From assembly GCA_011051825.1 (NCBI GenBank), contig DRKH01000285.1, positions 1-15,659 on the forward strand: DNA of 15,659 nt, read 5' to 3'. Shown in pieces: positions 1-5,405 of this stretch. Position 1 is the stretch's first letter; every line of letters begins with the position of its first letter. A program made the position numbers and the translations under genes. Below the pieces are notes generated by a model that saw only the letters and a list, made by a program, of their open reading frames with translations, was not told the DNA's origin and made no database searches. The stretch comes from Desulfobulbus sp. GTDB taxonomy: Bacteria; Desulfobacterota; Desulfobulbia; Desulfobulbales; Desulfobulbaceae.

Positions 1-140
1 AGAGCGGTCTTCTCGCCTCTGACCACATAGGAGTTGATGGAAATGCCGTCCGGCATGGGCCACATTCCTTCGAAAAGAAGGTCACCTTCCAGATTTACTC
101 CCAACCTGTAGATTCCTTCCGACATCATCGTTGCTTTCAT
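1..140 (-). CDS. Flavodiiron-type (FprA-like) metallo-beta-lactamase-fold flavoprotein, N-terminal part
   Basis: Only the first 46 codons are inside the window; the gene leaves by the left edge. The start ATG (138-140) is preceded by a strong GGAGG ribosome site. The visible peptide (IYRLGVN, FEGMWPMPDGISINSYVV, then GEKTA) matches the opening beta strands of A-type flavoproteins, where a WP-P-G-S-NSY stretch leads into the first strands of the metallo-beta-lactamase fold. Family members have a di-iron site in this fold plus a C-terminal flavodoxin domain, and reduce O2 or NO in the cytoplasm of anaerobes. The di-iron ligands and the flavodoxin domain lie outside the window, so a plain MBL hydrolase remains possible. 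Upstream are a Fur-like box and a TTGACA promoter, which fits an oxygen or iron response. Confidence 0.6.
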   Translation of the reverse strand, partial: MKATMMSEGIYRLGVNLEGDLLFEGMWPMPDGISINSYVVRGEKTA

Positions 141-154
141 AACAGCCTCCGCTT

Positions 155-173
155 GATAATGATAAATGCTATC
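155..173. promoter_or_regulatory. Fur/PerR-like operator candidate
   Basis: GATAATGATAAATGCTATC matches the classical 19-bp Fur consensus (GATAATGATAATCATTATC) at 15 of 19 positions: the first eleven and the last four. It lies 15 bp upstream of the flavodiiron start codon, just downstream of the proposed -10, a typical repressor position. The match was counted by eye and the regulator is not in the window, so Fur, PerR or neither could use it. Confidence 0.4.
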
Positions 174-177
174 TCTT

Positions 178-216
178 AAGCTAGTTTATTTTGTTCATAT
201 GTCAACAATTATTATG
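178..216 (-). promoter_or_regulatory. Promoter of the flavodiiron gene with shared TGACATATGAACA motif
   Basis: Read on the minus strand, a perfect -35 (TTGACA, 200-205) is followed after 16 bp by TAGCTT (178-183), a fair -10. The -35 sits inside TTGACATATGAACA, with CATAATAA 4 bp upstream of it (209-216). The same two blocks occur at the promoter of the persulfide dioxygenase gene at 2334-2355. The site also has an inverted character: TTGTT and AACAA flank an 8-bp centre (191-208 on the plus strand). An activator or repressor covering the -35 is likely, but its identity is unknown. Confidence 0.45.
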
Positions 217-244
217 AAGTTTGTGTGGGAATCCACAAAATAAC

Positions 245-375
245 TCATGGTAGCCCTGACACTGGGCGTCTCAGTATCGCAAAACAGGCCGATGATCCGA
301 GGCCGCAGTGGGCCATGGCCGGGAAGGTAAGGATGCTTTTTTGTACCACCTTGTGTAAAGCAGGTCGTTGATTAA
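245..375 (-). pseudogene. Decayed N-terminal remnant of a DUF318-type permease
   Basis: In the minus frame entered at about 375, the peptide reads RPALHKVVQKSILTFPAMA, matching RPAFRAVLQKSTLAFLAMA in the permease gene at 2936-3388. At the DNA level 301-370 aligns with about 3294-3363 with many substitutions and at least one indel; shared words include gccatggcc, tgcttttttg and aaagcaggtcgttg. Past position 300 the frame is lost; a short stretch (IIGLF) in a neighbouring frame still resembles IGLVGLF of the intact copy, and stops follow. It has no start of its own and is joined head-on to a PFOR fragment, so it is a recombined gene relic. The divergence argues for an old paralogue rather than a fresh duplication. 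Confidence 0.6.
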
Positions 376-671
376 GGACATCATATTTTTCCAGAAATTC
401 AAAGCGGTGACAGGCGACAAATCCGGCTCGTTTGCTAAGGGCTCGCTCAACAATAACTTCGCATTCTGAGGCACACTTTGAACATTTAGAAAAGCGATCT
501 TCAATTATGCAATCCGTAGGCGTAGCCCTGCTACGCCTGCGGTTGCATGCAATCAGATCACTTCTCTAAATGCCCACATTACACTTCACCTCTACGAAGT
601 TATTTTTGAGTGAGCCTAAGGTAGGCAGAACGGATGGGCCGTGGTCCGAACCGCAGGTGAGAGATTGTCAT
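376..671 (-). pseudogene. Fragment of pyruvate:ferredoxin oxidoreductase gamma domain, interrupted by a MITE
   Basis: The minus strand from 671 to 617 encodes ISHLRFGPRPIRSAYL; the frame resumes at 439 with SKRAGFVACHRFEFLEKYDVL. Together these match the conserved NifJ/PFOR gamma-domain block of the form SHLRFGPKPIRSxYL...FVACHxxxFLEKxDVL (from memory of the family). Between the two halves sits the 177-bp palindromic element at 440-616. Deleting the element plus one TAAG copy gives an uninterrupted frame across the joint (TAC CTT AGC AAA). PFOR oxidatively decarboxylates pyruvate to acetyl-CoA using ferredoxin and is about 1200 residues, so only about 45 residues survive. After YDVL the frame runs into the permease remnant rather than PFOR sequence. 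No function is expected. Confidence 0.65.
440..616. mobile_element. 177-bp palindromic MITE with 4-bp target duplication (full copy)
   Basis: The ends are inverted repeats: GGCTCGCTCAACAATAA... at 440-461 pairs with ...TTATTTTTGAGTGAGCC at 595-616 (20 of 22 positions). The inner part, 483-572, is a further near-perfect inverted repeat with arms beginning CATTTAGA and ending GTAGC around a CCT loop (527-529), so the whole element can fold as one long hairpin. TAAG occurs directly on each side (436-439 and 617-620) and is read as the target duplication. There is no coding capacity, so it would depend on a transposase supplied from elsewhere. Most of one half recurs at 14801-14905 with 4 differences in 105 bp. 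The parent insertion sequence family cannot be named from the window. Confidence 0.75.
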
Positions 672-691
672 GAATGGAAGAAAATTCAGGG

Positions 692-726
692 TACACCACT
701 GCCTGCAGAAAGCAGGCAGTGGTGTA
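692..726. terminator. Perfect 15-bp stem-loop downstream of the persulfide dioxygenase gene
   Basis: TACACCACTGCCTGC (692-706), loop AGAAA, then its exact complement (712-726). It lies about 80 bp beyond the stop of the minus-strand gene at 807. Read on the minus strand it is followed only by a weak ATTTT, so it is not a textbook intrinsic terminator. Read on the plus strand an 11-T run (739-749) follows at a distance of 12 bases. It could act as a 3' end stabiliser, a terminator or the relic of another small repeat. Confidence 0.4.
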
Positions 727-806
727 ATCATATGTCAATTTTTTTTTTTGTGATTGCGTAGCTCGGGTTGCATACCCGGTCCTTTGCATCAGGGCCGAGT
801 ATTGAA

Positions 807-2186
807 TCAGATTATTAGGTCATAGCCGCTGTTTTTCCAGGCCATTATGCCCCCGGCAAGACTATGGACATGCTGAAAACCCTGCGATTGCAGATAACTG
901 GCGGCAATATTTCCGCGATAGCCGACTCCGCAGGTGACTATTACCTCTTCATCTTTGGGGATATCCGGTGTTTTATTGAGCAGCTGATTGAGTGGCAGGT
1001 GTTGTGCTTCTTTAATATGTCCACCGTTCCATTCAAGATTTGATCGCACATCAAAGAAATGGGAGATGTTGCCCTTTGTAATTTTTTCATGCAACCGTGC
1101 GGACGAAATCTGCCAGAGCTGGTCAATAGGCAACCCAGATTCCTGCCAGCTGGTTATTCCGCCATAGAGATATCCTATTACCTTATCATATCCTATCCTG
1201 TGCAATTCGACGAGCATATCGGAATATGCCTTTTCACTTGTGACAACTAAAATCAGTTCAGCGTCCGGTTCAATGACCATACCGATCCAGTTTGCGGTCT
1301 GCTTGGCAAAACCGATGTTTATTGAGCCTGGAACATGAACTCCGCCAAAAGAGGCGGTGTCTCTGGTGTCAAGAAGGACCACGCCCCGGTCGAGCTCCTT
1401 TTTGACCTGCAGTGGTGACAGATCCCGTACGACGGGGCATCGATCAAGCAACGGCACCCCGGATTTGTTGGTTGTAATGATATGGGTAAAGCTTTTGGGG
1501 CGATCCGGAAAGCTCCCGGTCATAGACAGGAGAAACTCTTCCTTGCTCAGTTTGAAAATGGGATTGCTTTCTTTTTCATATCCGACCGTGGAGCTTGATT
1601 TGGAACTCATCCCTTTTCCACAGAGCGATCCTTCCCCATGCGCAGGGAAGATCTCAATACTTTCCGGTAACCTGGTCAACTTGTTAAACAGCGAGTCGTA
1701 AAGATTCTCCGCCTGTTCATGGATCAGCTCTTTACCTGCAAGATCCGGTCTGCCGACATCACCGACAAACATGCAATCACCGGTCAGTATCATCCATGGT
1801 TTGTCATTTCGCGCAGTATCCGTGACCAACAACGAGATGGAGTTGGGCGTATGGCCCGGGGTGGAAAGGGCTTCAAGTTTGACGGTGCCGAATTCAAAAA
1901 TGTCGCCCTCGGCAACCGGTTTGAAGGCAAAGCCGGCAGGGGTTCCCGTCCCCATACAGATTTCCGCACCCGTTCTTGACTTCAGCTCCATATTCCCGGA
2001 AATATGATCGGCATGGACATGGGTTTCAAAGATGTTGGTGATTTTTAAATTATTTTCACGGGCGACCTTGATATAGTCTTCCACGTCCCGTTTCGGATCA
2101 ACGACACATGCGACTCCGGCCTTTGGACATCCTATGAGGTAGGAAAGACACCCCATCCCCGGGACTATAAACTGTTTGAAAAACAT
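807..2186 (-). CDS. CstB-like persulfide dioxygenase with MBL, pseudo-rhodanese and rhodanese domains
   Basis: A 459-residue cytoplasmic protein predicted to oxidise low-molecular-weight persulfides and handle sulfane sulfur. Residues 1-240 form a metallo-beta-lactamase domain with the THxHxDH motif (ETHVHADH, His56, His58, Asp60, His61), GDCMFVGDVGRPDL and the late ligand loop FPAHGEGS, typical of ETHE1-type non-haem iron dioxygenases. Residues about 255-350 are a rhodanese fold whose active-site loop reads VVTSEKA with no cysteine. The C-terminal rhodanese (about 365-459) has the catalytic loop CGVGYR with Cys419. This MBL, inactive rhodanese, active rhodanese order is that of Staphylococcus aureus CstB. 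The ATG at 2184-2186 is chosen because AGGAGA precedes it and FFKQ...GCLSYLIG is the usual N-terminus; an in-frame TTG at 2222 lacks a ribosome site. A promoter and a palindrome lie upstream at 2320-2377. Confidence 0.88.
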   Translation of the reverse strand: MFFKQFIVPGMGCLSYLIGCPKAGVACVVDPKRDVEDYIKVARENNLKITNIFETHVHADHISGNMELKSRTGAEICMGTGTPAGFAFKPVAEGDIFEFGTVKLEALSTPGHTPNSISLLVTDTARNDKPWMILTGDCMFVGDVGRPDLAGKELIHEQAENLYDSLFNKLTRLPESIEIFPAHGEGSLCGKGMSSKSSSTVGYEKESNPIFKLSKEEFLLSMTGSFPDRPKSFTHIITTNKSGVPLLDRCPVVRDLSPLQVKKELDRGVVLLDTRDTASFGGVHVPGSINIGFAKQTANWIGMVIEPDAELILVVTSEKAYSDMLVELHRIGYDKVIGYLYGGITSWQESGLPIDQLWQISSARLHEKITKGNISHFFDVRSNLEWNGGHIKEAQHLPLNQLLNKTPDIPKDEEVIVTCGVGYRGNIAASYLQSQGFQHVHSLAGGIMAWKNSGYDLII

Positions 2187-2218
2187 GACGATTCTCCTGA
2201 AAATTTTATATAAAATGC

Positions 2219-2314
2219 TCAATTTGGGTAAAAGCCTTGATTGCAGAAGGCATCCATATACCTTGCCAAGGCTCCTTCAACTTTGCGGTCAGGATTTATA
2301 AGAATAAATATCAC
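2219..2314 (-). CDS. Possible 31-codon leader ORF or gene relic
   Basis: Within the leader of the dioxygenase transcript, a GTG at 2312-2314 opens a 31-codon frame ending in TGA at 2219-2221, with the coding-looking stretch NPDRKVEGALARYMDAFC followed by NQGFYPN. GAGA sits directly before the GTG, too close for a good ribosome site. An overlapping frame starts at an ATG inside the CATATG motif (MNSKDYYRE) and stops close by, so a longer frameshifted ORF beginning at 2341 is also conceivable. I do not recognise the peptide. It could be a leader peptide, the end of a lost gene or chance. Confidence 0.22.
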   Translation of the reverse strand: MIFILINPDRKVEGALARYMDAFCNQGFYPN

Positions 2315-2319
2315 TCTCG

Positions 2320-2347
2320 ATAATAGTCCTTGCTGTTCATATGTCAC
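2320..2347 (-). promoter_or_regulatory. Promoter of the persulfide dioxygenase gene
   Basis: On the minus strand GTGACA (2342-2347) and TATTAT (2320-2325) are separated by 16 bp, a good sigma-70 type pair. This would put the transcript start near 2313 and leave a leader of about 125 bases before the start codon. The -35 is part of TGACATATGAACA, shared with the flavodiiron promoter. Confidence 0.5.
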
Positions 2348-2377
2348 TTATTATGTCTTGAATTCGCATAATAAGTG
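2345..2377. promoter_or_regulatory. 11-bp perfect inverted repeat overlapping the -35 box, likely operator
   Basis: CACTTATTATG (2345-2355) and CATAATAAGTG (2367-2377) are exact complements around an 11-bp spacer that contains GAATTC. The left arm overlaps the -35 box of the dioxygenase promoter, so a dimeric regulator bound here would touch RNA polymerase. The CATAATAA half also occurs upstream of the flavodiiron promoter, but without its partner arm. It is AT-rich and lacks a following T-run, which argues against a terminator for the permease gene upstream. Confidence 0.5.
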
Positions 2378-2421
2378 CACAGTCTTCACCAGGTGGTTGG
2401 TGTGAAAGGATGCACAATAAT

Positions 2422-2939
2422 TTACAATAGCTTTGACCGATTCAAGAGTCCATAAATATATCCCTGAAGCAGGGCGCCGATCAGGATGTAAAATGATAGA
2501 ACCACGGTAAATCTTAGGTCGAAATGGTCGATCATTATTGGCAGAAGGGGAATTTTAATGGTCCTGGAGGCAAAAAAACCACAATTAATTCGTCCCGCAT
2601 TCCCTGGCTGCGTAAGTCTTCAAGCAGTGGATACCACGCATACATTGGTCCATGACTGATTACGCCGCCTGCCAGCGCCCACAGCCACCCTGTGTAGCTG
2701 CAGTCCCGACCAAGATACCTGGCAATTTGTCTGGGTTGTAAAAAATAATTCAGCAGGGCCGTAAACAGGATGACGACCACAAAGATAGGTAGGATTCTCA
2801 CCAGAATATGAACACTTTTCAGTAGAGCCGGTTGAGCGGATTCACGGTTGAAAAGAAAAAGCACACCATAGAGAATGCATACGGAAAGGAAAAAGTATTT
2901 GCCGCGAAAGGCAAAGGACTTGTTCTGCTGTTTTTTCAT
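2422..2939 (-). pseudogene. DUF318-type permease, second half-size subunit, with a -1 poly-T frameshift
   Basis: The start ATG (2937-2939) overlaps the original TGA of the upstream permease gene as ATGA. The first frame gives membrane segments near residues 13-30 and 44-66 and the typical HGPMYAWYPLL motif, then breaks after DELIVV into an unrelated 14-residue tail stopping at 2535. In the frame two bases on, the expected continuation FFASRTIKIPLLPIMIDHF...YILIGALLQGYIYGLL runs on to TAA at 2422-2424. One extra T in the seven-T run (2572-2578) would join both parts into a 172-residue protein. The family consists of integral membrane transporters, some linked to arsenicals; the substrate here is unknown. 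Alternatives are a sequencing error, phase variation or ribosomal slippage. Confidence 0.75.
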
Positions 2940-3388
2940 GATAACACTTGCAGAGTCAGCGTGGTCAGCACGGCAATGAACATGGTAAAAATAAAGGACA
3001 GAATGTTACGATACAGGGTGAACTAGCCTCCGAACACCTCCACCTCCGCCGGAAGCTGGACAAGTCCCAAGGTCACCCAGGAGAGGATAAAGGCTGTTAC
3101 GGCATAAAGTGATATACCGTTATCAAGCAGCTCTCCTCCAATCAAGTAACTGACAATCGGATTTCCGGCTGCTATTGAACCTGTGAGAGTTCCGAGAAGG
3201 GTATCAACAAACAAGGAATTTCCCCGGAACAGGGAGGCGAGCATTTTTGGCGTCACTATGGCCTGAAAAAGACCGACCAAACCGATAACTCCGAGCAGCA
3301 GCGGAGCCATGGCCAGGAAGGCAAGAGTGCTTTTTTGCAAAACGGCACGGAAAGCAGGTCGTTGTCCGGATTGTTTCCGTTGATTCAT
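2936..3388 (-). pseudogene. DUF318-type permease, first half-size subunit, with an in-frame TAG
   Basis: From the ATG at 3386-3388 the frame encodes MNQRKQSG... with membrane segments around residues 20-40, 60-80 and 90-115 and the AAGNPIVSYLIGGELL motif typical of this family, then stops at a TAG (3023-3025) after VEVFGG. Directly behind, the same frame continues for 28 codons (FTLYRNILSFIFTMF...) with a hydrophobic helix, ending in a TGA that overlaps the next ATG. The conserved C-terminus and the exact ATGA overlap indicate the original gene ended at 2936 and that the TAG is a later nonsense change, for example from an AAG. A longer frame begins with TTG at 3484, but it has no ribosome site and its extra 32 residues look non-coding. 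The two permease subunits form one operon, probably with the ferritin-like gene upstream. Confidence 0.7.
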
Positions 3389-3490
3389 TTCTCTATTTGA
3401 TTTTATAATTTTTCCTTGACGTCGGTTGGTTAAAAACGAGCAGAGGAGGTCGGTTCGTTCAGAAATAAAGATGGTTAAGCACAACCGTTC

Positions 3491-3991
3491 TTAATTTAAT
3501 CGGCACTTATGGCCTCTGCACTGTCCCCTTCCCTTGCCTCTCCCTCCGACTCGTCCCTGTCCGTTTCCACCGGAGCCGGGATTTGTCCGGTTTGTTTCTC
3601 GTTCCAGGCAACGGCGAAATGCCGGAAGATGATGGTCTCTGGAAGCGGCCTGCAACTGTCGAAAAACCTCTATAACGTCTGATTCTTCCGTGCCTTGGAG
3701 CAGGTCATCATAAAGGGAAATATTTTCTTCTTCCGCCTGGACTGCGATGCTGCAGGCTTCCTTCATGCTTGTTGGCAGCACGGTTTCAGGGGGAACCGGT
3801 TCTGCGGGCACTGGGATGGAATATTTTTCATACAGCGGGAGAAGGAAGTTGATGTGCGCCTGTTCCGCCTCAACAATGTTGGAAAAGGGACGGACCGACC
3901 CAAAGGTGTCAATAATTTTCCGATAGGTATTTCGTGCATGGTATTCATCCATGAGCGCTCTATTGAGTTTTGTTTCAAGTTGCTTCTGCAT
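3491..3991 (-). CDS. DUF2202 ferritin-like protein
   Basis: A 166-residue soluble protein with a four-helix, ferritin-like pattern of metal ligands: Glu16 in DEYHAR, Glu43 and His46 in EAEQAH, Glu87-Glu89 in AEEEN and His120-His121 in RDHH. This is the arrangement of the DUF2202 family, whose members are presumed di-iron proteins of the rubrerythrin and ferritin group. The last 35 residues are a glycine- and arginine-rich tail (GGRGKGRGQCRGHK) that is probably disordered and could bind nucleic acid. The ATG is preceded by AGGAGG at good spacing. The permease pair lies 100 bp downstream on the same strand. A role in iron or peroxide handling is an inference from the fold and from the neighbours. 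Confidence 0.78.
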   Translation of the reverse strand: MQKQLETKLNRALMDEYHARNTYRKIIDTFGSVRPFSNIVEAEQAHINFLLPLYEKYSIPVPAEPVPPETVLPTSMKEACSIAVQAEEENISLYDDLLQGTEESDVIEVFRQLQAASRDHHLPAFRRCLERETNRTNPGSGGNGQGRVGGRGKGRGQCRGHKCRLN

Positions 3992-4365
3992 GATATCTCC
4001 TCCTGTGTCCGCGTTGAACGCTATAGAACGTGTATATAAGGACGGGTTGTGTAATTTTGATGAATTATTCGTAAGTTATGTTGACTGTTAAAAGCGATAT
4101 TATTATCATATGCACAAAATAAGCATAAAATGCTGCAAATCAACCTCATGGAAGGGAAAGTTTTAATCTGAAAATTGTCGGAGTGCCGGGATAGAGGAGG
4201 AGGCAGATAGGTGGCAGCCCCGGGCAACCCTATATATGTCTTTTGTCATTGCAGTGGTCTGCGACACAACACCCATAAACAGAAAACAAAGAACAGAAAA
4301 ACAAAGTAAAGGGAAGGGATGGTGAACCTGGAAAGACATTTCATGGCGCTTGCTGATATCTGCCC
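3992..4365. other. Intergenic region upstream of the ferritin-like gene
   Basis: No gene is supported here. The notable element is TTATTTTGTGCATATGATAATAAT (minus strand, 4099-4122), which resembles the reverse complement of the flavodiiron promoter motif (TTATTTTGTTCATATG). It lies about 110 bp upstream of the ferritin-like start. A small hairpin AGCAT-AAA-ATGCT lies at about 4122-4134. No convincing terminator is visible for the marC gene, whose stop is at 4366. Confidence 0.4.
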
Positions 4366-4995
4366 TCAGGATAAGCCTGGAAAGAGTTGCTTTAATCCTT
4401 CGGCAATCATCTGGATCCCGATTGCGGAGAGCAGGAGTCCCATGATACGGGTGGCGATATTGAGGCCTGTTGTTCCCAGCCGTTTACCGATAGGCTCGGC
4501 AAGAAGCAGGGTTATCCAGACAATGACCGCCACCGCAAGGATACAGAGGCTGATCAATATACGGTCAGTCAGATTTGCCGCCTGCTGTCCTGCCACAACG
4601 ACAAGACTGATTGCCCCCGGTCCTGCCAGCAGGGGAATGGCAAGGGGTACTACCGCAACATCTTCTTTGTCGCTGTCGGCCTCTTCTTCCTCTGGACTGC
4701 GTTTGGCTCGGCTTTGTTTTGCATGCATCATGGCAATAGCCATGAGCAGGATCAGCAGGCCGCCACCGGTACGAAAAGAGGGAATGCCGATGCCGAAAAA
4801 GGTGAGCAACGGTTTACCGATCCAAGTGGATATGAGAAGGACCAGGCCCACTGAAAGAGCGGTAACTCGGGCGATGGTGCTCGCCTCTTTCGGCGATCGT
4901 TCTCCACACAACGACAGAAAGACCGGAATGGCCCCCAGGGGATTGACGATGGCCAGAATGCCGACAAAAATTTTTATAGAAGAAGCTAATTCCAT
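4366..4995 (-). CDS. MarC-family integral membrane protein
   Basis: A roughly 209-residue membrane protein of the MarC/UPF0056 family, with about six predicted membrane helices. Diagnostic motifs are NPLGAIPVF near the N-terminus and PLAIPLLAGPGAIS in the second half, which form the two internal repeats of the family. A hydrophilic loop of acidic residues (PEEEEADSDKED) separates the halves. Function is not established for the family; the old link to multiple antibiotic resistance has been withdrawn. The ATG at 4993-4995 (MELASS) gives the usual family N-terminus, but only a distant GAGAG precedes it. The same frame is open to a TTG at 5031, which directly abuts the stop of the upstream frame at 5032, so a coupled TTG start is possible. 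Confidence 0.82.
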   Translation of the reverse strand: MELASSIKIFVGILAIVNPLGAIPVFLSLCGERSPKEASTIARVTALSVGLVLLISTWIGKPLLTFFGIGIPSFRTGGGLLILLMAIAMMHAKQSRAKRSPEEEEADSDKEDVAVVPLAIPLLAGPGAISLVVVAGQQAANLTDRILISLCILAVAVIVWITLLLAEPIGKRLGTTGLNIATRIMGLLLSAIGIQMIAEGLKQLFPGLS

Positions 4996-5031
4996 AATCG
5001 GGAAAACTCTCAATTTGTGATGGTTGCTCAA

Positions 5032-5220
5032 TCAATTGGTAAGATCGGGGAGCATAATATCAAGCAAATGGGGTAAAAGATGATGCCGCCTAAAGAGAAC
5101 ACCAGCCAGTATCAGAAGCAGTACAAGTAAGATGATTGTTGCCTGACGGCTTGCGTGCCGGATCTTGTCCTTTTTCCACCAGGTGAACGGTAGCGATCCC
5201 CGCCAGATTGATACAGATGA
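5032..5220 (-). pseudogene. Possible C-terminal remnant of a membrane protein behind the ackA stub
   Basis: In the frame ending at TGA 5032-5034, the minus strand encodes a hydrophilic run (TWWKKDKIRHASRQ) followed by a strong membrane segment (ATIILLVLLLILAGVLF) and a short tail (RRHHLLPHLL). It has no start codon of its own; the frame extends back into the ackA stub in a different phase. The amphipathic-then-hydrophobic pattern suggests a real protein end left by a deletion, but I do not recognise the family. The next frame (TTG at 5031, marC) starts directly after the stop. Confidence 0.35.
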
Positions 5221-5237
5221 TATTAAGCAGGCAAGGT

Positions 5238-5405
5238 TCAGGACGCCTTTCCCTTGTCCGGCGCTTTTTCCAGCAGAGTCGCCGTTCCCTCCTGTTCACC
5301 GATACGTTCCACCAGGCCGGAAACAATCTCCCTGATGCCGCCGCTGATATCATAGAGGGTATATTTCAGGGAGGAACTGCCGGAGTTGAGGACAAAGAGT
5401 TTCAT
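5238..5405 (-). pseudogene. ackA: Acetate kinase, truncated after 55 codons
   Basis: The ATG (5403-5405) overlaps the pta stop as ATGA, the normal translational coupling of a pta-ackA operon. The peptide opens with MKLFVLNSGSSSLKYTLYD, the phosphate-binding N-terminal signature of acetate kinases, followed by SGLVERIG, also typical. After EKAPDKGKAS a TGA ends the frame. Family members have about 400 residues, so the catalytic core and the rest of both ASKHA domains are missing, and no later part of ackA follows in any frame up to the marC gene. The stub cannot be an active kinase. A complete ackA elsewhere, or another route for acetyl phosphate, would be needed. Confidence 0.8.

Noticed and set aside
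271..504. Minus-strand ORF of 77 codons at the left end
   Set aside because: It starts inside the MITE and crosses the PFOR and permease relics in the wrong frame.
440..616. CRISPR-like or phage attachment origin for the palindrome
   Set aside because: There is one palindrome with terminal inverted repeats and a 4-bp duplication, with no repeat-spacer series and no integrase nearby.
764..778. Small dyad CGGGT-TGCAT-ACCCG as a tRNA arm or terminator
   Set aside because: No cloverleaf can be drawn around it and no T-run follows on the minus strand.
3023..3025. TAG as a pyrrolysine codon
   Set aside because: Pyrrolysine is known mainly in methylamine methyltransferases; a membrane transporter is an unlikely host, and the partner gene is also damaged, so simple decay is favoured.
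4319..5020. Plus-strand ORF of 233 codons
   Set aside because: Antisense to the marC gene, with serine- and arginine-rich low-complexity content typical of a shadow frame.
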